From: Mycteria americana
Taxonomy: Eukaryota > Chordata > Aves > Ciconiiformes > Ciconiidae
DNA length: 64,000 nucleotides
Reading direction: 5' to 3'
Assembly (NCBI RefSeq): GCF_035582795.1
Contig: NC_134368.1
Location: 38,245,501 to 38,309,500 of the forward strand
Shown piece after piece: positions 13,982-22,504 of this stretch; the stretch's first letter is position 1; each line of letters begins with the position of its first letter. Under the pieces are notes generated by a model, which saw only the letters and a list, made by a program, of their open reading frames with translations, was not told the DNA's origin and searched no databases. The position numbers and the translations under genes were made by a program.

Positions 13982-13997
13982 CCGCTAGGGGGCGCAC
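13982..13997 (+). promoter_or_regulatory. CTCF-type binding motif
   Basis: CCGCTAGGGGGCGCAC matches the CTCF core (CCASYAGRKGGCRSYV) at all but about two positions. It lies within the CpG island between TENM2 and the next locus, a plausible insulator location. Binding is inferred. Confidence 0.6.
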
Positions 13998-14500
13998 GAG
14001 GCACGGCCGAGCGGCGCTGAGGGGCCGGCCGGGCGGTGCCGTGTCCCGGCGGCGGGGCCGCCCTCTGCCGCCGCCCGCCCCGGGCGGAGGAAGGGAGGGC
14101 AGGTGCCCGAGGGGCGAAGTGAGCGGCCGCGGCCCCCTCCCGAGGCCGGGCCGCCGCGTCTGGGGGCTCGGGGGCGAAAGGGGTGTGCGCGGCCTCGCTG
14201 CGGCCCTGCTCGCGGATGGCGCGGGGTCAAGCGGTTACGGGAGCTGCTGTTCGTCCCGGCCCGGACGCCGTGTTGGGCTGCCGTGCCTGGGCGGGTAGCG
14301 GCACGCTTGCGGCTGGGAGCGCCCTTCAGCGTCTTCCCTGAAGTGTGAGCTTCCTTGTGGGGTGGGGCAGGGCCCGGGAGAGAGCAATTTCCTTTCCCTG
14401 GGTAAGGCAGGGGCGGTAGCTTGGCGGTCCTCGAGTTCTGGGTGCCAGCACAGCAAGCCCGCCCTGGCGACGCTGCAGGCAGCAGCTCCCTATTTTGCAC

Positions 14501-15424
14501 CGAGTGATGACTAGATACTGTCCCACCTTCACCGGAGCTGACAGAGGATGAAACACCTGGGAAGGAGCAGGGAGAGTCGGTAATTGAGGGCAATGTACGC
14601 TCAGGGCAAAGTGCAGTCACTGTTGGCGGAGACAAGGTTTTATTTTTTATTTTTTTAACCTAAACACTTGCCTGTGGATGCCTTGGAGACATAAACATAG
14701 AGGCACATTGGCTCCTACCATGCTCGTGAAAAGACTGTAATAGAGGGTGAGGAGGTTTATTTTAGTTAGTTTTAATAATCAGCTGCTATAAAAAGTAACA
14801 GAACAGCGCATCTCTGCTGTGGAAACCAAGGGATGTTTTTAAAATGCCTCATCCTTGCACTGTCCGTTTAAAAACTTGGGGCTTTTAGAGTAATCTTGGT
14901 TGGCTTCAGTCTGTATCAAATTAATTTGGATGTTTCAGGGTTGGAAAAGGGGAGGGCATAAGGGAAAGACAAACCCAAACCCTCTGGCCTGGTGTTGACC
15001 AGAGTTACAAAGTTTTCACTTTGATGTCTCCTGTGAGGCTAAATGGAAGGTGCCATTGTCTGGTCTAAACTCCATCACCAGCACCCATTACATGTAATTC
15101 CAATAGCCGCCTATTTTGCCAAAAGCTTCTGGAAAGTACTTCTCCTGTAGTTTGTTTTAGTGGTCATGAAGCAGAGCTCCCCTCTGCCCTGTTTTTTTTT
15201 AGTACCCAATTCCTAATGTGGATTTTATCAGAATTGCATTCCCACCCACTCCCTCTTCCCTCCTCCCCCATTTAGAAGCACTTCACTACAATGGGTATTT
15301 TTTCTGTGAAGGCACTTAGAGTCTATTGTCAAGGCACCCTTTGGTGCTTTTTTTTTTGGGGGGTGGGGGTGGGTGAGCTGTTTAAATCTCTCCCTGCAAG
15401 ATGTTTTTTTTGCCAAGCTTCAGA
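14501..15424. other. Intergenic flank of the CpG island; no gene seen
   Basis: Composition falls quickly to ordinary A/T-rich sequence. It has T runs around 14640-14660 and a G run at about 15355-15370. No exon was recognised. Confidence 0.7.
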
Positions 15425-16200
15425 TTTATGTGTGATGTCTCCTTGTGCACTCTCCAGGGTTTTAACAGCGTCTTTGTGATGCATTCACCAGGACTGTACA
15501 AGAGTAATGTTGCCGGTGCCATATGCAGAGATAACATTGCCTTCCTATTTCCTTTGTTTAACAAGGCCAGTAATCTCATTAAGCGTCTCCATCCCTATGA
15601 GCTCTTCATTGCCACCACTATTGTACTGGAATCTTGCAATGAGTTATTTATCTATTATGCGCTCCTCATTCTTTCCAGTCATTGCTTTCTTGTAGGCGGC
15701 TACATACCTTTCATAGCAAGATTTGCATTTCTTATTCTGAGATATTTTACTTTTGGAGTTGCCTGTATTAAAATGCATTGTGTTTGAATGGGCTCACTTC
15801 AGCGAGTGATCCATATTGTTCTGTATGACTGCTCTGTCCTAGCCATTATTTGCCACTCCATCAATTTTTGTCATCTGCAGATGTTGGCGTCACTAATTTT
15901 TTTTATATGCGCTTCCCCATCGTTGTGGAAAATGGTGACTAGCACCTGGTCCTAGTATTATGGTCTTGTACACTCCCCAGCCCCCCCAGGCCATTTTTTT
16001 CCCCAGTAGTTCTTGTCAGCAAACACTGGATGGACTTTTCTACCGCATTGCATGCCTATAGTTACTCTCAGATTTGAATTCTTAACTGATTCCTCCATTA
16101 GCTTTCCCCATACTGTTGGTTTTTTGTTTTTTTTTTTTAATTGCTGTAAGGTTAATTGGTTCATTAGATAGCCATTCCTGTAATTTCAGTTTTAAAATGA
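15425..16200 (-). mobile_element. Ancient CR1-type LINE relic (reverse-transcriptase part)
   Basis: Sequence blocks on the minus strand line up, in order, with the reverse-transcriptase region of old amniote CR1 elements. A block like the GPxLFN region lies around 15925-15960, the FADD catalytic region around 15865-15885 (CTGCAGATGAC), a STQCD-type region is degraded, and the [20 protein letters not shown] region lies around 15490-15545. It has many stops and indels, so it is non-functional. Boundaries are approximate and similarity fades beyond about 16000. Identification rests on remembered family sequence. Confidence 0.68.
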
Positions 16201-17836
16201 TTCCTAGGCTTGGAATGTGGAAATACTTCATTGAGTTGGGATAACAATTTCCCGTGTGCCTCTGTAATGCATGCCACTTTCCCTGCTGTCTCAGACAGCT
16301 TAAGTGTGATTGAGTAACTAGAGCCAGTTGAAACATGTTGTCGCCTTCCAGCCCTGTTCTTAGTTTCTGAATTTCCTCCTTTTCCTCCTGATTCCCAAAA
16401 GGCTTTATTAAGACAGCTTTGTGGGAACCATTAACTCTAAGCTGCATAATTACGTTACTATGGGCTTTGACTTAGTTTATAGTAGGAAAAAAAAATGCAT
16501 GTGTCTCTAGAAATTTATATTCCTCAATGACAGAATTTTAACTTAGTAAATTAAAAGGATTACTCAATTTACCTAGGAGGTTGTAGTAATTAACAGCAAG
16601 AGAGTATACCTGCAGAACTACTAAACGCAATAAAATAGGTTCTGTAAAAACATGACACTCTAATGAGCTGCCATGTTATTATGCTTGTTCTTCACCTTCC
16701 AAATTGCACATAAGAATCTTATGTGCTTAGAGAAAGGGATGGTGTTGCTGTTTAGCTTGCTTTGTTTAGAAGTGGGGAACAATATTTAGTGTATTTATCT
16801 TTATTTAGGGATGCGTTTTATGTCGTCCTTGCACAGCTCAGAATTGCATGTGTTTGTGATGCTAGAAATCAGGCCAGGATATTTTTTTTCTGTATTTTTT
16901 TTAAGGCATGTGTACAAAGAATAGCGCAGTTAAGATAATCCTCATGCCAGTATTTGTGCAATACTGTGTGACTTCACTCTCATCGTTGCATTTTAGACCA
17001 CCTAATGACAGGCCACCTCCCTTTCCCTCTCCCTCCCTCGCCATCCCCTGCACATCTCCTTACTAAAGCAGGGTCAGACAGCACGTTCGTGTTCCTCTGT
17101 CACCCTCACAGTCCCAACTGCAATAGCCAGTATTATATCTTGTGAAGGTGGCATGAGAAACAAACCTTTCCACCATCTTTTCACCCTGAAAGGCTTAAGA
17201 CGTTTTTAGTGATCTGCAACAAATACTCAGGTTTCTGGGATGGATGAACAGACAAGCTGCATTTTTTCAGATTTTGGTGGTGCACTTAATTAAGCATTGG
17301 CATCCTTATTTATGTTACTCCTGCTGAAAAATAGGCTGGGGGGGAGGAGCGGGGCTTTATCTATTATTAGTGTTTTGACTTTTTTTATACATCTAGCCTA
17401 GGCACTCACACAGTTAAATTTGCCTCATATGGTCACTCTGCCACAAAGCTAAAAACTTCACAGGAAAAATTAAAGTCTTAAGCTCTGTCCATCAGCATGA
17501 CAGCTATAGACCATGTGTTCCTTTTCTCCCAGGGGGAGAAAATTGGCACCTACTCATCAATTAACTGGTTTTCATTTTGGCTTTTTTTTTGGCTCACTGA
17601 GCCCCAGGAACTTCCGCGTGCAGTCAAAGATCAATTTAATTTTATAAGCATTGCATATTTAGTCCTTAGCACTAATTGGCTGTAGATGAGAAGCTGATCA
17701 GTCTGGTCGATTTGGATGTGGCTTTGCAGTTAGGGGTATGATTTCACTGTGCCTGTGCTGTTCAGTTTATGCTGTGTGATGCTCTCTGCTTTGGCTTATT
17801 TTTAACCCTGGCAGCTTCTAAGTAGTGTCAAATAAG

Positions 17837-17864
17837 CAGCTTCTAATAAGCTGCTTAGAAGCTG
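17837..17864. repeat. Small inverted repeat (10-bp arms)
   Basis: CAGCTTCTAA and TTAGAAGCTG are separated by 8 nt, within a cluster of imperfect repeats of CTTCTAATAAG (about 17811-17880). Confidence 0.85.
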
Positions 17865-18880
17865 TTTCTAATAAGTGTCTTTGCTTTGTGTTTCCCATCC
17901 CCAAAGAATTACACACTAGTCTCTTCCTCTTTTTCTTAAAGGTTCTCAAGCTGGCCATATGTATAGCTGTAGCTTGCCATTCTGGAGTTAGCACTAAACC
18001 AAGGTATTAACACTTTTAGAAGATTTTTCTTTTTTTTCTGAAAACGGAATTCAAACATTTTGTCATCTCAGATTCTCTGCGAATGCAGCCTATTCTCTCA
18101 TAGACAATAATTTTAAACTGTTATTTTTTGCAGTGTTTTTTCTTTTACAGTCTTTCAGCCATCACTTTAAAAGTGCCTCTGAAGAGTGGCAGTGGCAACG
18201 GGCATTTTTTTTTTTCCCTTGTCAAATGCAAATCTCTCACCTCCCAAGTGTGAACATACAAAGCTCTCTTACTGGCTTTTTTTTTTTTAATAACAAAATT
18301 AGGCCACAGTTAGCTAAGCAGAGTGACCTGATTCGTGCTGGATCAACATGTTATCAACTCGAGGTTGTCACTACAAAGTAAGCATGGTGAAGTCTGCCTG
18401 TTCCAACTAAAATCAAAGCAGTCTCTTGACATATAGCAGTGCTGAAGTCAGCAGTTTCTGCAAAGTGGGTCTAAATGCAGATTGAAGGATCTCTTCTGTG
18501 TATATATGTAACTACCAGTGCCAACCTAATTATTTATAATCAAATACTTTGTTGTATTTTTACTCAGGAGGACACGAGAGAAAACAGTTCTAAGTGATTT
18601 TTTTTCTTCTTTGGCTTTTCCTTATCTATAAAAGATTTGGCTTTGTGAGGTATATTTAATGTTTTCTCTAAAGTAGGCCACCTGAGAGATCCCATGGAGT
18701 AATTCACTTTGCTGAGTTAGCAGACGAGGCCATCGGACAGAGTCAAAAAAGATACTGCCAACTGTGAAGCAAATGAATCAATACCAGTGCAACTGGATCA
18801 GTTTGCTTCTTCCGATACAACGAGAAAAGCAATAGCACAGATGCAATATCTGACATACAGATTTAAAAAACAAATATAAA

Positions 18881-18898
18881 CACACACACACACACACA
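18881..18898. repeat. (CA)n microsatellite
   Basis: Nine uninterrupted CA units on the plus strand, downstream of the TENM2 stop codon. Confidence 0.95.
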
Positions 18899-20536
18899 TT
18901 GGGTTGGCTTTTATTGGAAAGCCTAGATGCAATCTATAGTTATCAATTTGTGGAAAATTCAGGACACATATAAAGTTAAGAAGGCAAATTAAAAGAACAA
19001 TACAAATCAGACGAAATATACATCTCAAAATATCAGGATAGCATTTTGACTGGCATTGCCTAAAATACTTAGAATCTCCTTTCTTTTTTTTTGTAATATG
19101 CTTCTTTTAATTATACATTTTTTTTCTTTAAAAAGATCTTTTGTTTATATATTCCCCAAGGTCACTATTTCCTGCAGGAGCATGTCCAGATCACAAGTCT
19201 TTTTTAGCAAGAAATAGGCTCATTATACCCACTAACAAGGCCACTAATTGGCTTGATTTGACTTTATCTAAAATGATCACCAACAGATACTATAATTTGT
19301 TGTTTATTGGTGCCAGAACAAAGGAGAAGGAACTGGTACGCGTCAAGTAGAAGATATATTTCATTGTTGACATGTTATACAAGCTTTTCATATTCAAACA
19401 GAACAGAAACATTTGACATAATTTAGAATATGAGCCTATTTCAACAGAGAGCACTTACAGCATGCTAAATACAGTGCTGTGGAAGAGCCACCCAACAGAA
19501 CTGCAAACACCTAGCATTTTACATCTTTAAAAAGAATACGTAGATCAATGACACGCCTCTGGGGTCTGATATATCATCCTCTCTAAATTTAGGGCCCTCA
19601 AGACTTCAAGGGTAAAAATACTAACAACTAATCTGTGCTTTCATTCTAATAGATGATTAGCATTCATTATATGTGTAATTAGTTCTGTATGCTCTACCAA
19701 ATACACACATACAGTAATAGCACTGATACTGTAGATTCGGTAGCGACTTGGCTGGGAGAAATTCAAATCTGTTTATCAAACAATCCTAATGTGCAATTTA
19801 GAGTATGTAATACCATAGACTCTCAGAATACAAAGCAGTTAGAAAACTATTTTTATTACATCCACTTGAACCATTCATAGTTAAGACACGTTCACTTACT
19901 ATGTTTCGTCATTATAATACATGGATAGAAATACTGCGTATATTTCAATGAACATCAAAAAACCCCAATTTTGTCTCATCTTAAAAATATTTATTTTTGT
20001 GGCTGAATTTAGTGCTCATGAGAGTAAAGCTCTAAGAATGTTTCAGCCAAGATGTAGAACAGATGCCATAGATGCCACCACAGGCTTCCTATAAGGAACC
20101 AGCTGCACACTTCAGTTCTGTCCTGCAGCAAATATACTGGGCCTTGGAGCAGGGCATGCCAAATCTATGCAGTGGTGTGGAGATGCAGAGTAGGCACCAG
20201 AAGTGGACCTTCATCTCCATCCCCAGGTTCAGCGTTCACAGTAATGGGATTTGATCTGCCAGCTGAAGGCCAGGAGATGAACCTACTGAAGAGCCTGCCT
20301 GCCTAAAGAGCAATTCTGTAGCATCAGGTCAGAGGTACGCTTCTTCTATCTGGAGTTATAACATCTAAAAGAGCTGTATTATACAGAAGACAAAGTTGAC
20401 ATAACTGGATGAAACTACATAATTTCTTCTTCTTCTACATACAATTTGCCAAGCACCTGAGACACTATTCTCTCCATTGTGAAACAAAGCTTCTAAAAAA
20501 ACAACAGAAACCCCACCTGGTATGAATAAATGTCCA

Positions 20537-20542
20537 TTTATT
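20537..20542 (-). terminator. TENM2: Candidate distal poly(A) signal (AATAAA) of TENM2
   Basis: On the minus strand AATAAA is followed about 20-30 nt later by a GT/T-rich stretch (GGTGGGGTTTCTGTTG, then a T run). It would give a 3'UTR of about 1.2 kb. Both this and the 20912 signal may be used. Confidence 0.45.
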
Positions 20543-20911
20543 ACGTTAGGGCTGGAAAAAGACAAGGAAAACCCAACCTATTAAAGTCTTCCATCATAAT
20601 AAACGAGACTTATTTGGTTACTGTGCCTTCTAACAATGACTGATGAAGTGGCACTGGCCTGGGTGACAGGAGAGGTACGGGAGGGGAGGGAGCTGTGGTC
20701 TGATTCAGCCAGCCACTTCGGAGTGTCCCATCCTATCAGCAGAGTGATAGATGCACAGCTTTAAACCTAATACAAAAATATTAACACTTTTGGACATTAG
20801 TCATCACTGTTATATCTCTACAATATAATCCTTTATACTGTACAGCTATAACATAAAAGGTGCAATTCCTTTTTCTTTAAAAAAATCACACACAGCACAT
20901 GTTTTTATCAT

Positions 20912-20917
20912 TTTATT
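20912..20917 (-). terminator. TENM2: Candidate proximal poly(A) signal (AATAAA) of TENM2
   Basis: On the minus strand AATAAA is followed after about 20 nt by a GT-rich element (TGTGCTGTGTGTG) and a T run. This is the classical hexamer plus downstream element arrangement. It would give a 3'UTR of about 0.85 kb. Confidence 0.5.
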
Positions 20918-21274
20918 TTTAAGTATAAACTTTTTTAAACACTTTACATAAATTAACTCCTCTGAGACTAATATTTGATGTACAGTAAATTGTAATTCAT
21001 ATAAAAATCCATAAACAACTTGTCTCACATAATTTACAAAAAAATCAGGGTTTCCTTTGCTTATCTGCAACAAGGATTCTACTTGCCATTTTCCCCCCAA
21101 GGCAAACCATGTTAGCATTGTAAAATCCATTATTAAATTCCCATGGTAGCATAAGTCACTTGTGCCAATGTCCTTTTAGAAAGCAGCACAGTTTAAAGCA
21201 GTTGGGTTGTCTATAAACAGTAATTTTTGCCCCACGTTTTAAAATTAACAGATATATACCACATCCTATGCAGT

Positions 21275-21310
<36 letters not shown>
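21275..21310. repeat. (GA)n / (TC)n microsatellite in probable 3'UTR
   Basis: An almost pure GA repeat of 36 nt lies on the plus strand, with two GAAA interruptions. In the TENM2 transcript it would be a UC-rich tract. Confidence 0.95.
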
Positions 21311-21311
<1 letters not shown>

Positions 21312-21748
21312 TACTTCTCATAAGCAAAGGTCAACAATTCAGTAATATTTGGAAACACTGTATGGGTCTGTATCTTAATTAAATACAGTGCCTCAAAGGA
21401 ACAGACAGCCTGTTGCAAAATCTGTAGGCCTTTTTCTTTTCTTTTTTCTTCTTTTTTTTTTTAATACTTTTCAGTCCAACTTGAGTGCAGCGATATGCAT
21501 ATGTAAACATATTCTTTAAAGCAGATCACCTTTAAGGTCATTGAGAAAAAAAAAGTTTTGTCGTTAGCAGTATCATTCTTCTGAAAGGCGCTCTTTTCGT
21601 TACAGAGTCTGTTCGGATTGTGCTACAGAAAAAATCTGAGCAAAGATGTAAGCTTAGGCTCAAGTAGTAATGCAGCAAAACAGTTTGGTCTCCTTTTTAG
21701 AAGACACTGGTACACAGTCTCTTTGGCAGCCTGAGCTAAGCCAGTGTG

Positions 21749-22504
21749 TTACCTCTTTCCTATCTCACTTTGTCTGAGGAACTGTATATTGTTAGCGCTG
21801 TCTGCTAATTCCGGATATTGCTCCACAGAGAGTACATAGTACCCATCGTATCCTTGTACCTTTCCAGCACTTAGCAACTGCCTCTTTTCTCCTTCTGTCC
21901 ACAACCTGGCGCCTTCCTCTCCATCTCTTACTCTCTGTTGTTCTCTGGCCCAGGCACTGGAAAGAGCTCTTTGCCTGGCTTGCTCCAGTATTCGGGCCTT
22001 TTCCTCATCAAGTGTCATGCCATAGCGGACATGAAGCGCTAAAGCACCGTATTGCATTTCAACATCAGCAAACCTACGAGTCCTGCCGTTTACCACCGTG
22101 GTGGACTGGGAAACAGTGACGTTGATGCCGTTCTCCAGGGCCTTCCGCCCACTTGTCAGCCTCAGTGTCCCAAGGTCACTCTCAGGGGAGGTGGTCTTGA
22201 TAAAGTAGTGCGTGTCCTTTCCCTCAACGGTGAAATGCAAGTTTTCTAGGTAGTAGGCGTTGTTCAGAACAGCTGCCACTTTTATGCAGTCCTCATTCGC
22301 AATGTTGAGCACATTTGTTTGCACTTTGCCTTGATTGACAGCGAGCATCACCCCTTTCCCAATCAGAGACTTCACTGTAGCAAACCATAGCCATGACTTC
22401 TCTCCACTGGATTTCCGTCTGCTGACCTGCACTTCTGCCATCTTTCCCAGGGAAAGGAAAGCCTTTGCTTGTCTTGCCACTTGTTGTTGCACTCCAGAAA
22501 TTGG
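21749..22504 (-). CDS. TENM2: TENM2 last coding exon: C-terminal domain and TCAP, with stop
   Basis: This 756-nt exon encodes 251 residues plus TAA. It starts [20 protein letters not shown] after acceptor TTTACAG. Residues about 40-105 ([35 protein letters not shown]) form the ABD-like part. Residues about 135-208 are the GHH-type, toxin-derived domain with its charged helix ([14 protein letters not shown] and [18 protein letters not shown]). Residues 209-251 are the TCAP-2 region ending SEIGKR. There is one N-glycosylation sequon (NVT, residues 128-130). This domain is presented outside the barrel and helps bind latrophilin. The open frame extends upstream of residue 1 into the intron, but splice phase and homology fix the start at 22504. 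Confidence 0.98.
   Translation of the reverse strand, partial: PISGVQQQVARQAKAFLSLGKMAEVQVSRRKSSGEKSWLWFATVKSLIGKGVMLAVNQGKVQTNVLNIANEDCIKVAAVLNNAYYLENLHFTVEGKDTHYFIKTTSPESDLGTLRLTSGRKALENGINVTVSQSTTVVNGRTRRFADVEMQYGALALHVRYGMTLDEEKARILEQARQRALSSAWAREQQRVRDGEEGARLWTEGEKRQLLSAGKVQGYDGYYVLSVEQYPELADSANNIQFLRQSEIGKR
21752..21880 (-). other. TENM2: TCAP-2 neuropeptide-like region (teneurin C-terminal associated peptide)
   Basis: The last 43 codons start at Gln ([20 protein letters not shown]), follow EGEKR, and end EIGKR-stop. The layout is that of a peptide precursor: a basic cleavage site (KR) before an N-terminal Gln that could form pyroglutamate, and a C-terminal Gly-Lys-Arg that could give an amidated Ile. 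TCAPs are reported to affect stress behaviour and to act through latrophilins. As I recall, mammalian TENM2 ends GRR here, and GKR keeps the amidation signal. Whether the peptide is cleaved or made separately is not shown by sequence. Confidence 0.8.
21881..22102 (-). other. TENM2: Tox-GHH-like domain coding segment (bacterial-toxin ancestry)
   Basis: Residues about 135-208 of the last exon correspond to the teneurin C-terminal domain classified with Tox-GHH nucleases of bacterial polymorphic toxins. Visible landmarks are [18 protein letters not shown], then a long amphipathic charged helix, then RLWTEGEKR. Established knowledge: teneurins arose when an RHS-type toxin gene was captured and fused to EGF-bearing adhesion genes early in the animal/choanoflagellate lineage. 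By eye I cannot assign an intact catalytic set in this copy, so nuclease activity should not be assumed. Confidence 0.7.

Larger units (their letters stand above)
13400..14500. promoter_or_regulatory. CpG island, probable promoter of an unidentified transcript
   Basis: This is a sharp rise in GC and CpG, densest at about 13830-14340, unlike anything else in the window. It contains the YY1-type element at 13912-13922 and a CTCF-type element at 13982-13997. The plus-strand ATG inside the YY1 motif (13915) opens a 127-codon frame, ending at 14298, that resembles no family I know. Good donor sequences lie at 14401/14402 (CCTGG|GTAAGG) and 14102/14103 (GGCAG|GTGCCC), so it could be a 5' exon. TENM2 is convergent or downstream to any plus-strand transcript. 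The human neighbour WWC1 was looked for, but its first coding exon is not here. Confidence 0.65.
16201..20536. other. Region downstream of TENM2; no gene seen
   Basis: This is A/T-rich sequence with a few homopolymer runs, a CA repeat (18881-18898), a small inverted repeat at 17837-17864 and a conserved-looking stretch at about 19150-19330. No coding exon was recognised. Part of it could still be TENM2 3'UTR if a further poly(A) site is used. Confidence 0.7.
20537..21748 (-). other. TENM2: Probable TENM2 3'UTR
   Basis: This is an A/T-rich stretch after the stop codon with no exon-like open frame. It contains a UC-repeat (in transcript sense) at 21275-21310 and candidate poly(A) signals at 20912-20917 and 20537-20542. 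The lower limit given is the farther signal. Transcript ends cannot be fixed from sequence alone, and the UTR could extend further to the left, where additional AATAAA sequences occur (for example near 19985). Confidence 0.55.

Noticed and set aside
13985..14635. 216-codon open frame on the minus strand of the CpG island
   Set aside because: It is Pro/Arg/Gly-rich with no domain. Long open frames are expected by chance in such GC-rich DNA.
1..14640. Possible exons of WWC1, the gene next to TENM2 in mammals
   Set aside because: I looked for its N-terminal WW-domain coding sequence on the minus strand and did not find it. It may lie beyond the left edge.
15401..15787. 128-codon hydrophobic open frame on the plus strand
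   Set aside because: It is antisense to the old CR1 relic and has no family match.
21749..22504. Assignment to TENM1, TENM3 or TENM4
   Set aside because: The segments [18 protein letters not shown] and [11 protein letters not shown] match TENM2 and differ from the other three paralogues as I recall them.
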